7,152 nucleotides of DNA, taken from JAZDLC01 sp043802345. GTDB taxonomy: Bacteria > Planctomycetota > B15-G4 > JADJEK01. The position numbers were made by a program, and so were the translations under genes. Location of the stretch: positions 1 to 7,152 of the forward strand of contig JAZDLC010000280.1 in the NCBI GenBank assembly GCA_043802345.1, given 5' to 3'. Of the stretch, positions 1 through 5,856 are shown in pieces (the stretch's first letter is position 1; the number at the start of each line of letters is the position of its first letter). The notes under the pieces were generated by a model. That model saw only the letters and a list, made by a program, of their open reading frames with translations. It made no database searches and was not told the origin of the DNA.

Positions 1-1281
1 GAGCCCATCCCTGAGCTGCTTGAGCTCGCCATCGTTCTCGGCTTCCTCCGACCCGCCGGCCGGCCCGCCGGCTCGCAGCGCCTTCTCGATCTGTTCGAGC
101 ACGGCCCGCTTGCTGGCGTTCCTGCTGTGCAGCTCCAGCAGGAAGTCGCGCAGACCCACCGCCTCCAGCCGGCGATGGACCACCTCCAGCGCCGCCGCCT
201 TCTCCGCCACGAACAGCACCGTCTTCCCGGCCGCCATGCACTCGGCAATGATGTTCGTGATCGTCTGCGACTTCCCCGTCCCTGGAGGCCCCTGGATGAC
301 CAGATTCTCTCCGTTTCGCACCGCCTGGATCGCTGCTCGCTGGCTCGAGTCGGCGTCGACGACCTGGTAGCTGTCAACGGGATCGAGCAGATCCAGACCG
401 CCGGGAGGCGGCACGCCCTCCCCAGCGAAGCCCGCTCCATCCGCAGCGCCCGTCAACAGGCGGACCAGCGGGTGCTCCTCGAGACCGCCCCTCTCCGGCC
501 AGTTTTCCGGATCGAGATCCCGGTACAGCAGCAGCTTGGCGAAGCTGAACAGTCCCACATGGATCTCGTCCAGGAAGCGCCAGCCCGGCACGTCCTCGAT
601 CACATCCTGAACCGACTCGAAGTAGGCGGAGAGGTCGATCTCTCCTTCCGCCGGGAGGTCGGGCAATACGACCCGGAACTGCCGCGCCGCGAGTTCGAGC
701 AGGCATGGGTTGACCACGACATCCTCGTCCAGGATCGATACGTGGTGGCGGCTGTTCACGTTCTTGCGGCTGAGGCCCACCGGCACAAAAAGCAGCGGCG
801 CCTTCGAGGCCACGTCTCCCGCGCCGGGATCCGTCCACTCCACCATCCCGAGGGTCAGGAAAAGCGTGTTGCAGCCGCGCTCTTCCAGACCGCCGCGAGC
901 TTCGCGCGCCAGGTGCAGGAGACGTGCCTGAAGAGCCTCCCCGTCCAGCGCGGTCTGGAGGTACCGATCCGCGTGCCGGGCATGCAGCGCGGCCTCGTTC
1001 CCCTCGAGCTCCGTCCGCTCGAACTGAACCTGCTCCTCGAGATCGACATCGTTCGGAGCGTCCTGCTCGAGCCTGGCCCCATCTTGCGCCTCCTCCGAGG
1101 ACAGAAAGCGCATCGTCCTCGCCTCACCCACGACGATGCGCCAGATCTCCTCGGGAAGTTCATCCACGATCGTGACCGCCCCGCGCCCCGTCCCCCGGAA
1201 GTTCAACAAACGGTTGCGCCGGGTCAAATCAAGAAGGCTCTTGCGCATTCGCCCGAGAATGGTTCGCATTTCCTCGTTCAA
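1..1281 (-). CDS. DUF4011-type superfamily I helicase/ATPase, N-terminal part (runs off the left edge)
   Basis: I translated the minus strand by hand: 427 codons are open from 1281 to base 1 with no stop, so the C-terminal part lies outside the window. Near the N-terminus is the DUF4011 signature SLLDLTRRNRLLNF. It is followed by a region with LGMVEW, APLLFVPVGLSRK and GLFSFAKLLLYRDL, which are typical blocks of this family. The Walker A motif GPPGTGKS lies at about residues 331-338, inside VIQGPPGTGKSQTITNIIAE. Next come VLFVAEKAAALEVV and LLELHS (about residues 382-386), as in DUF4011/DUF3320 helicases of the Dna2/Upf1-like group. Walker B and the later helicase motifs, and any C-terminal nuclease, would be beyond base 1. 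The start is uncertain. TTG at 1281 has an AGGAAG seven bases upstream. ATG at 1269 is in frame but abuts its only purine-rich stretch. The family likely unwinds or translocates on nucleic acid using ATP. Family assignment is confident; the exact role is not. Confidence 0.93.
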   Translation of the reverse strand, partial: MNEEMRTILGRMRKSLLDLTRRNRLLNFRGTGRGAVTIVDELPEEIWRIVVGEARTMRFLSSEEAQDGARLEQDAPNDVDLEEQVQFERTELEGNEAALHARHADRYLQTALDGEALQARLLHLAREARGGLEERGCNTLFLTLGMVEWTDPGAGDVASKAPLLFVPVGLSRKNVNSRHHVSILDEDVVVNPCLLELAARQFRVVLPDLPAEGEIDLSAYFESVQDVIEDVPGWRFLDEIHVGLFSFAKLLLYRDLDPENWPERGGLEEHPLVRLLTGAADGAGFAGEGVPPPGGLDLLDPVDSYQVVDADSSQRAAIQAVRNGENLVIQGPPGTGKSQTITNIIAECMAAGKTVLFVAEKAAALEVVHRRLEAVGLRDFLLELHSRNASKRAVLEQIEKALRAGGPAGGSEEAENDGELKQLRDGL

Positions 1282-1374
1282 GGGTCGGCTTCCTATCGGC
1301 TGCTTTGCAAAGACCGCAGATTGTACCTCCCGCCCCTGCCGAATGGGCGCTCACGCGATGGACTTTCCCCGAGT
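1282..1374. promoter_or_regulatory. Divergent promoter region between helicase and SNM1-like nuclease
   Basis: These 93 bases separate the two divergent starts, so both promoters should lie here or reach into the flanking genes. On the minus strand a TACAAT hexamer at 1325-1320 resembles a -10 box and would give a leader of about 30 bases before the helicase start. I see no convincing -35 at 16-18 bases. A perfect 10-bp palindrome, CTTTGCAAAG, lies at 1303-1312. It could be an operator for a dimeric regulator or chance. No clear promoter for the plus-strand gene was found. Confidence 0.3.
1289..1294 (-). promoter_or_regulatory. Ribosome binding site deciding the helicase start
   Basis: The minus strand reads AGGAAG here, seven bases before an in-frame TTG at 1281. 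The in-frame ATG at 1269 has GAGGAA directly touching it, which is too close to act as a ribosome binding site. This favours the TTG start, which adds only four residues. Confidence 0.45.
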
Positions 1375-2256
1375 ATGAAGATCCCAGGAACGTCCCTCGA
1401 AGTGGACGATTTCCGAACCTCCGATGCCTCGCTGCATCTCCTGACCCACTATCACGCCGACCACCGCCGGGGCATCAGGAGCGGAGAGCGCCGGCCGATT
1501 CTCTGTTCCACGGTCACGCGCCGGCTCCTGCTGGCGTTTCACGGCGCCGCCATCGACGCCGTCCGCACCATTGATCCTCTGGAGCGGCGGGAGCTTCCAC
1601 GCGACGTCCTGATACGGGCCTACGATGCGCATCATTGCCCGGGCGCGCTGATGTTCCTGATCGACGTCGGCGAGAAACGCCACCTGCACACCGGTGACTT
1701 CCGATACGTGGCCGAGCACGATCGACATCCGGAGCTGTTCGAGGGAATCGACACGCTCTTCCTGGATACGACGTACAGCTCGACCAGCCAGGAGGAGGAT
1801 TTCGAGCATCCGTCCCGCCAGGAGGCGATCGAGAGAATCCTGGAGCTGATCCGCAGCCATCCCGGGCGGAAGATCTACCTGGGCATCTACCTGCTCGGCA
1901 AGAACCGGATCGTGCAGGCCATCCACGATCATCTCAGCCTGAAGGTGCACATGCCGCCCCGCCACTTCAAGGTCCACCAGCTGCTCGGGCTCTCGGCGTG
2001 CGTCACCAGGAACCGGACGGAGACCAGGGTTCATGCCCTGCCGATGGGCACCTTCCAGTCGACCTTCCAGACCCGCCAGGGAAGGGCGGAACCCGAGGCG
2101 CTCGTCATTCTCCCCACCGGTTGGCGAGAGGGCCGGGGCTCGGGACCGAACTACCACTACATCCCCTACTCCGAACACTGCAGCAGCTCGGAGCTGCGCC
2201 GTTTCGTGGAGCGGGTGGCGCCGAGGAACGTCGTTGAGACGAACGAGTTCTTCTGA
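1375..2256 (+). CDS. SNM1/Pso2-like metallo-beta-lactamase (beta-CASP) DNA nuclease
   Basis: This 293-residue protein has the ordered motifs of the SNM1/Pso2/Artemis (DCLRE1) group. They are IPGTSLEVDDF at the N-terminus, the metal-binding HYHADH (H25, H27, D29, H30), DAHHCPGA (84-91), HTGDFR (105-110) and LDTTY (motif A, D131). Further on are GIYLLGKNR (170-178) and YSEHCSSSELRRF (motif B, H268), the last belonging to the DRMBL part. Metal-ligand and motif A and B residues all look intact, so it is probably active. In eukaryotes this family comprises 5'-3' exonucleases or hairpin endonucleases in cross-link repair and end joining; the bacterial role is inferred. It is compact, close to the catalytic core alone. 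The open frame extends upstream antisense to the helicase, but the family N-terminus begins at IPGT, so ATG 1375 is chosen. It has no good ribosome binding site. An in-frame TTG at 1321 is the alternative. The gene is divergent from the helicase. Confidence 0.92.
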   Translation: MKIPGTSLEVDDFRTSDASLHLLTHYHADHRRGIRSGERRPILCSTVTRRLLLAFHGAAIDAVRTIDPLERRELPRDVLIRAYDAHHCPGALMFLIDVGEKRHLHTGDFRYVAEHDRHPELFEGIDTLFLDTTYSSTSQEEDFEHPSRQEAIERILELIRSHPGRKIYLGIYLLGKNRIVQAIHDHLSLKVHMPPRHFKVHQLLGLSACVTRNRTETRVHALPMGTFQSTFQTRQGRAEPEALVILPTGWREGRGSGPNYHYIPYSEHCSSSELRRFVERVAPRNVVETNEFF

Positions 2257-2319
2257 GGGGAGGCCGGAGCCCTGGCCCTTCGTGCTGCTTGCCTGTGAGT
2301 TCTTCGCAGCAGGCGCAGG

Positions 2320-2424
2320 AATCGAAATCGAAATCGAAATCGCTATCGAAATCGGAATCGATTGGATGCGATCTTCCGGATGGCATGAGACCAATCGATT
2401 TCGATGGCGATTTCGATTTCGATT
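2320..2424. repeat. Intergenic hairpin repeat, copy A, with AATCGA hexamer arms
   Basis: The left arm (2320-2365) is seven degenerate hexamers of the AATCGA type ending in TTGG. The right arm (2391-2424) is its reverse complement, with about two hexamers fewer. The innermost 10 bp (2356-2365 with 2391-2400) pair perfectly, and pairing continues outward with few mismatches. The loop is 25 bases (2366-2390) and contains CTTCCGGATGGCATGAGA. The element lies between the convergent stops of the SNM1-like gene and the glycosyltransferase. A 22-base stretch at 2339-2360 is identical to 5786-5807 in copy B, and the loop is nearly the same. Short frames through it give alternating dipeptides and are not genes. 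Confidence 0.9.
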
Positions 2425-2456
2425 CTTCGGTGGGCAGCCGAGCAAGTCGGGAACCC

Positions 2457-2498
2457 CTCTTTGGTTGCGGCTCCGCCGCGCCGTGTCCTGCGTGGTGA
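2457..2498. repeat. Conserved GC-rich block of copy A ending in GTGGTGA
   Basis: The first 27 bases (2457-2483, beginning CTCTTTGGTTGCGGCTCCG) are identical to 5933-5959 near copy B. Both continue, less exactly, to TCCT-CGTGGTGA. The block lies about 30 bases after the hairpin and 20 bases before the glycosyltransferase stop. Read on the other strand it gives CACCACGCAGGACACGG, which resembles the arms of the third element at 3974-4042. It is likely part of the same dispersed intergenic family. Confidence 0.85.
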
Positions 2499-2517
2499 GA
2501 GAACCCTCAGCAATCTC

Positions 2518-3801
2518 TCACGACACCGCGCAGGCCGTCATCCGCCGCAGGGTCGCCCCGTCCGGATTCCCCACGACCGGGATGCCGCACGCCTCCGCCT
2601 CGCGACGGTAGAGTCCGTCCCGGAAGCTCCCGGCCAGCAGCAGCATCGTCGCGCCGGTGTAGAGCGATCCCCGCAGCCTCGGCGGAATCGCGGTCTGTTC
2701 GACCAGGATGTCGGGCAGAGTCTCACCCGCCACGTCCAGCTCTCCGACGGAACGCTCCAACCGCTCAATTATCGGGCGGACCACGGCCGCGGAGGGCGGC
2801 TCCAACCGCACCACCAGCGTGACCGGATCCTGTCCGGAGAACTCCCTGGAGAAGCTCTGAACCACGCGCAGCCACCCGTCCTCCCGGGGATCCGCAAAGA
2901 GCAACAGGCGCTGCTCCTTCGCCTGTTCCAGCCGCATCGGTTCCATCTCCGGATGCAGCGCCTCCTCGTACCTGAACGGCACATGGTCCCGTTCTGGATC
3001 GAAGGTCTTGGCCCTGGCCATCCTCAGGGCGGGATACGGAGTGGTCATCTCGCCCGTGTAGTCCCATTTGTGACAGAACCAGTCCCAGTTCTCCTGCATC
3101 AGCCGGTTGTAATCGATTCTCGACTTCCTCCAGGTGGCGGAGCCGAAGTGGTGCACGTAGACGTCGTCCGCCACCGCGATTCGGTACCCCCTGCGCACGA
3201 GCCGCAGGCACAGGTCGTCATCCTCAAAATTCCCCAGCCAGAAGCACGGGTCGAATCCCCCCACCTCGACCAGCGCGCTCCACCGGGCCACGGCGCACAG
3301 CGCGACGATGCGCGTGAGAAACCGGTGCTCACCAAGATGCTCCCGCGAGTACGCTGCCGCGAACTCCTTCAGCCCATCCAGCCCGTCGTATGACGCCTCG
3401 CTCAGCAACTGCGGACCGGAAGCCCTGTTGGTGCGCGCACCGACCAGGGCGATGTCGTCCGCGGATTCGAGCAGGCGGAGCATCCTGGTGAGCCAGCCGG
3501 CAGTCACCACCACATCGTTGTTCAAGAGGACGATCCACTCCCCCAGCGCGGCGCTGATCCCCTGATTGCTGGCGAAACCGAACCCCTCGTTCCGCTCGTT
3601 CTTCAGGTAGACGGCGCAATGACCCGCGGCCCTGAGCTGGCCCACGAGCGAGCGCAAATCCTCGTCCGATCCATTGTCCACCAGGATCAGCTCGAATCCT
3701 CGAGGCGTGTTCTCGATCAGGGCCTCGACACAGGTTCGAGTCATCTCCAGGTTGTTGTGGACCGGCAGGACCACGCTGACATTCGTGCTTTCCTCGCTCA
3801 T
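2518..3801 (-). CDS. Two-domain glycosyltransferase: GT2 head plus GT4-like C-terminal domain
   Basis: The 427-residue protein begins with a GT-A fold family 2 domain. It shows VSVVLPVHNN (8-17), LILVDNGSDE (38-47), the DXD-like LLNNDVVV (92-99) that should bind the metal and nucleotide sugar, GGFD (181-184) and NFEDDDLCLR (191-200), which supplies the likely catalytic acid. After a linker, residues from about 280 to 427 resemble the nucleotide-binding half of GT-B enzymes: a strand-like RLLLFADP, later LVVRLEP, TMLLLAGS and EAEACGIPVVG (401-411), compare EAMACGTPVV in family 4. The N-terminal half of a true GT-B enzyme is absent. It probably acts in the cytoplasm on surface polysaccharide or protein glycans; the sugar and acceptor are unknown. 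No membrane segment is seen. The ATG has GGAGG nine bases upstream. The second domain is my reading of weak motifs. Confidence 0.9.
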   Translation of the reverse strand: MSEESTNVSVVLPVHNNLEMTRTCVEALIENTPRGFELILVDNGSDEDLRSLVGQLRAAGHCAVYLKNERNEGFGFASNQGISAALGEWIVLLNNDVVVTAGWLTRMLRLLESADDIALVGARTNRASGPQLLSEASYDGLDGLKEFAAAYSREHLGEHRFLTRIVALCAVARWSALVEVGGFDPCFWLGNFEDDDLCLRLVRRGYRIAVADDVYVHHFGSATWRKSRIDYNRLMQENWDWFCHKWDYTGEMTTPYPALRMARAKTFDPERDHVPFRYEEALHPEMEPMRLEQAKEQRLLLFADPREDGWLRVVQSFSREFSGQDPVTLVVRLEPPSAAVVRPIIERLERSVGELDVAGETLPDILVEQTAIPPRLRGSLYTGATMLLLAGSFRDGLYRREAEACGIPVVGNPDGATLRRMTACAVS

Positions 3802-3810
3802 CTTTCACCG

Positions 3811-3815
3811 CCTCC
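3811..3815 (-). promoter_or_regulatory. Ribosome binding site of the glycosyltransferase
   Basis: The minus strand reads GGAGG here, nine bases before the ATG at 3801. This is a strong match and fixes the start, and the GT2 signature begins eight residues in, as expected for the family. Confidence 0.7.
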
Positions 3816-3973
3816 GTCCTGGATCGTCCAACGGATAGCGGGCGCGCAGCCGCCCGCATCCCTTCCGTCTTATCGGCCAGTCCGGGCCCGGCCTTGGGGC
3901 CTACGCGGGAGAAAACGCCTGTTTTTCGGCGCTGATTTCCGCCGGCGGGGAGAGGTTTGAAGACGGGGGTCAT

Positions 3974-4042
3974 TCACCACAGAGAGCACAGAGGAAATGA
4001 AGGAGGATGGATCCTCTTCAAGCTCTGTGCCCTCTGTGGTGA
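3974..4042. repeat. Inverted repeat with 20-bp ACCACAGAG-type arms (element C)
   Basis: The arms at 3974-3993 (TCACCACAGAGAGCACAGAG) and 4023-4042 are reverse complements with one mismatch. The 29-base middle can pair further: TGAAGGAGGAT at 3998-4008 with ATCCTCTTCA at 4011-4020, with one bulge. The result is an almost continuous long hairpin. It lies 17 bases past the methyltransferase stop, in the gap before the glycosyltransferase start. No T-run follows either arm, so a classical intrinsic terminator is not supported, though it may end or protect the methyltransferase transcript. Related CACCAC-AGAG/GAAGG sequence is known to me as a recurring intergenic repeat in environmental bacteria. 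The rest of the gap (3816-3973) holds nothing I can name. Confidence 0.88.
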
Positions 4043-4059
4043 GAAGAAGCCGGACTCCC

Positions 4060-4893
4060 CTACTTCACTCCGACCGCATAGCCGATCCAGACCCCTTCGT
4101 TGTCGAAGTTCTTGCGGCGCCTGTAGATACCGTTCGAATCCCCCTCATCCTCGTCCCAGTCGTCGGTGTAGGCGTCCACGCGCTTGAAGCCGGCCTCGAG
4201 CAGGAGGTCACGAATCTCCGGCAGGCTCCAGAATCTCCAGTGGTACGAGAAAGCCTTCCTGAGGCGGGTCCCATCCTTGAGCTTGAAGTGGATGTGGCAA
4301 CGGAATGCGCCGTTGATCGGATTGAAGTACGCCTGGTCCCAACAATAGGAGAATGACGGCAGGCGCGTCCCGTCGAAGCAGACCTCCGGCGGAATGCGCC
4401 GCTCCTCTTCCGACTGCACCGCCGCCTCGCTGCCTCCAAACAGGTCGAGGACCAACAGGCCATCCTCCCTCAGGCCGGCGTGCGCCGCCTCGAAGTACGC
4501 CAGAAGCGCCTGGCGAGTGGAGAAGACCCAGTACGAGAAGTTCAGACCCACCGTCACGTCCGCCCGGGGCCGCAACACACGGCACACATCACCCTGGATC
4601 AGCTCGACCCGGGAGGCCGATTCGCCCAGGGCCGCCAGATTGTGCTGCCTTGCCCAATCGAGGGTTCTTCCGTCCAGATCAACGCCCACGGCCCGGTTCT
4701 TCCGCCTGCGCCTGACCCAGGAGCAGGCGAGCGCGGCGGTACCACAGAAGTCCTCCCGCAACAGGCGCAGTGGCCGGCCAGCGTGGCGCTCGTACACCTT
4801 GGCGGCGAAATCGAGGTCCGCATCGACGCTCTGCACCGAAGCCTCGTACAGGTGGTGACGATCGAACTTCGCCTGCCCGTTTCTCTTCGCCAT
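4060..4893 (-). CDS. Class I SAM-dependent methyltransferase, substrate unknown
   Basis: With ATG 4893 the protein has 277 residues. It has a Rossmann methyltransferase core: motif I as LREDFCGTAAL (45-55), the acidic end of strand 2 as VGVDLDGRTLDWA (69-81), IQGDVCR (99-105), a motif IV-like GLNFSYWVF (116-124), and LREDGLLVLDLFGG (141-154). The glycine-rich loop is the FCGTA variant rather than GxGxG. A characteristic N-terminus, KFDRHHLYEASVQ, precedes the core. The C-terminal half is rich in Tyr, Trp and Phe and probably forms the acceptor site. Which molecule is methylated cannot be told. For the start, GGAG at 4904-4907 lies ten bases before ATG 4893 but only one base before the in-frame ATG 4902, so 4893 is preferred. 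It lies upstream of the glycosyltransferase on the same strand, but 258 bases and a hairpin separate them. It is divergent from the reductase. Confidence 0.93.
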   Translation of the reverse strand: MAKRNGQAKFDRHHLYEASVQSVDADLDFAAKVYERHAGRPLRLLREDFCGTAALACSWVRRRRKNRAVGVDLDGRTLDWARQHNLAALGESASRVELIQGDVCRVLRPRADVTVGLNFSYWVFSTRQALLAYFEAAHAGLREDGLLVLDLFGGSEAAVQSEEERRIPPEVCFDGTRLPSFSYCWDQAYFNPINGAFRCHIHFKLKDGTRLRKAFSYHWRFWSLPEIRDLLLEAGFKRVDAYTDDWDEDEGDSNGIYRRRKNFDNEGVWIGYAVGVK

Positions 4894-5011
4894 CGCTCGC
4901 ATGCTCCGAGGAACTCGATACGACCACGCAAGCTACGGTTTCCAAGGGAGACTTTCGAGTCGGAACGGTACCATTTCAGATCCCAGAGAGGCGAGCTTCA
5001 CGAGGCAGCAG
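4894..5011. promoter_or_regulatory. Divergent intergenic region between methyltransferase and reductase
   Basis: These 118 bases must carry the start signals of both genes. On the minus strand TTGGAA and TATCGA are 19 bases apart, a poor sigma-70-like pair. I see no convincing plus-strand promoter and no clear operator. The ribosome binding site candidates are CTCC at 4904-4907 (GGAG on the minus strand) for the methyltransferase and GAGG at 5002-5005 for the reductase. Confidence 0.3.
5002..5005 (+). promoter_or_regulatory. Ribosome binding site of the reductase
   Basis: GAGG lies six bases before ATG 5012. The open frame continues upstream to 4901, but that extension overlaps the methyltransferase start and has no family similarity, so this site decides the start. 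Confidence 0.55.
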
Positions 5012-5779
5012 ATGAGCCAGCAAAGACACTCCGATCGAAGGGCCCTCGTCAGCGGCGCCACCAGCGGCATCGGCCGGGCGACCGCACTGCGTCTCGTCCA
5101 GGAAGGGGCGTTCGTGGTCGGCACGGGCAGGAACGATGACGAGCTGGAGGCGCTCCGGGAGGCAGGCGGCGACAGACTGATCCCGCTGCAGGCCGACCTG
5201 ACCGACGCGGCGGATCGCAAGGCGCTCGTTCAGCAGGCGATCGACCGCATGGGTGGACTGGACATCCTGGTCAACTCCGCCGGCATGATCGAGATGGGCG
5301 GCGTGGAAGCCGCTGGCCTCGAGGACTTCGACCGAACCATGAACCTGAACGTGAGGGCCCTCTACGACCTGACCCGGCTCTCGCTTCCCGCCTTGATTGA
5401 ATCGAGGGGGAACATCGTGAATGTCTCGAGCGTGGCCGGCATCAGGGCCTTTCCGGGGGTGATGGCCTACTGCGTCAGCAAGGCCGCGGTGGACCAGATC
5501 ACTCGCTGCGCGGCCCTGGAGCTCGCCGACAAGGGGGTGCGCGTCAACGCGGTCAATCCGGGAGTGGTGGTGACCAATCTGCACCGAAGAGGCGGCATGG
5601 GCGAGGAACAGTACGCCGACTTCCTGAAGCGCAGCGCCCTCACCCACCCCCTGGGCCGCGCCGGGACCGCCGAAGAGGTCGCCGGTCTGATCGCCTACCT
5701 CGCTTCGGACGAGGCCTCCTGGATCACCGGCGTGACCTACGCCATCGACGGCGGGCGCGGGGAGACCTGCCTGCGGTAG
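5012..5779 (+). CDS. Short-chain dehydrogenase/reductase (classical SDR, FabG-like)
   Basis: The 255-residue length is standard for classical SDR enzymes. The NAD(P)-binding loop is SGATSGIG (14-21), followed by GTGR at the end of strand 2 (37-40), where Arg40 hints at NADPH preference. Other family marks are ADLTD (61-65), the NNAG-type motif as NSAG (78-81), NLNV with N113, the catalytic S140, Y153 and K157 in the spacing S-x12-Y-x3-K, VNPGVVVT (181-188), and the C-terminal YAIDGG. All four catalytic positions are present, so it should be active in the cytoplasm as an NAD(P)H-dependent oxidoreductase. FabG, sugar or secondary alcohol dehydrogenases all share this pattern, so the substrate cannot be assigned. 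It is divergent from the methyltransferase and converges on the TPR gene, with a repeat element starting three bases after its stop. Confidence 0.95.
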   Translation: MSQQRHSDRRALVSGATSGIGRATALRLVQEGAFVVGTGRNDDELEALREAGGDRLIPLQADLTDAADRKALVQQAIDRMGGLDILVNSAGMIEMGGVEAAGLEDFDRTMNLNVRALYDLTRLSLPALIESRGNIVNVSSVAGIRAFPGVMAYCVSKAAVDQITRCAALELADKGVRVNAVNPGVVVTNLHRRGGMGEEQYADFLKRSALTHPLGRAGTAEEVAGLIAYLASDEASWITGVTYAIDGGRGETCLR

Positions 5780-5782
5780 GGC

Positions 5783-5856
5783 GATATCGCTATCGAAATC
5801 GGAATCGGGATCGATTGGATTCTCCTTCCGGGTGGCATGAGACCAATCGATCCCGA
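5783..5856. repeat. Intergenic hairpin repeat, copy B
   Basis: The left arm is a run of degenerate hexamers (TATCGA, AATCGG, GATCGA) ending in TTGG at 5818. Its last 14 bases (5805-5818) pair perfectly with 5843-5856, around a 24-base loop (5819-5842) containing CCTTCCGGGTGGCATGAGA. The loop and the 22 bases at 5786-5807 match copy A at 2339-2390 closely. The arms are shorter and the inner hexamers have changed from AATCGA to GGGATCGA on both sides together, so pairing is kept. It lies directly after the reductase stop and before the convergent TPR gene. Confidence 0.9.

Noticed and set aside
127..1374. Long plus-strand open frame leading into the SNM1-like gene, which would give a 709-residue protein
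   Set aside because: It is antisense to the helicase, whose conserved motifs are clear, and its translation has no family similarity. Only the part from 1375 is real.
2283..2311. TGCTGC/GCAGCA hairpin after the SNM1-like stop as a terminator
   Set aside because: It has only 6 bp with a 17-base loop and no T-run, so it is not better than chance in GC-rich sequence.
2320..2424. CRISPR array or simple microsatellite
   Set aside because: The units are six bases without spacers, and the inverted arrangement around a fixed loop, repeated at 5783, does not fit a plain microsatellite.
1351..2445. 364-residue minus-strand open frame
   Set aside because: It is a shadow of the SNM1-like gene; its first part translates repeat copy A into alternating residues and no motif is seen.
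2289..2498. Small frames giving SKSKSKS, EIEIEI or DFDFDF peptides
   Set aside because: These arise from the hexamer arms of the hairpin repeat read in different frames and are not proteins.
2404..3393. 329-residue plus-strand open frame
   Set aside because: It is antisense to the glycosyltransferase, starts inside the repeat and shows no domain.
3974..4042. Rho-independent terminator
   Set aside because: The stem is long and AG-rich with no following T-run on either strand, so a standard intrinsic terminator is not supported.
4480..5139. 219-residue plus-strand open frame across the methyltransferase and reductase starts
   Set aside because: It is a GC-rich shadow frame conflicting with two well-supported genes.
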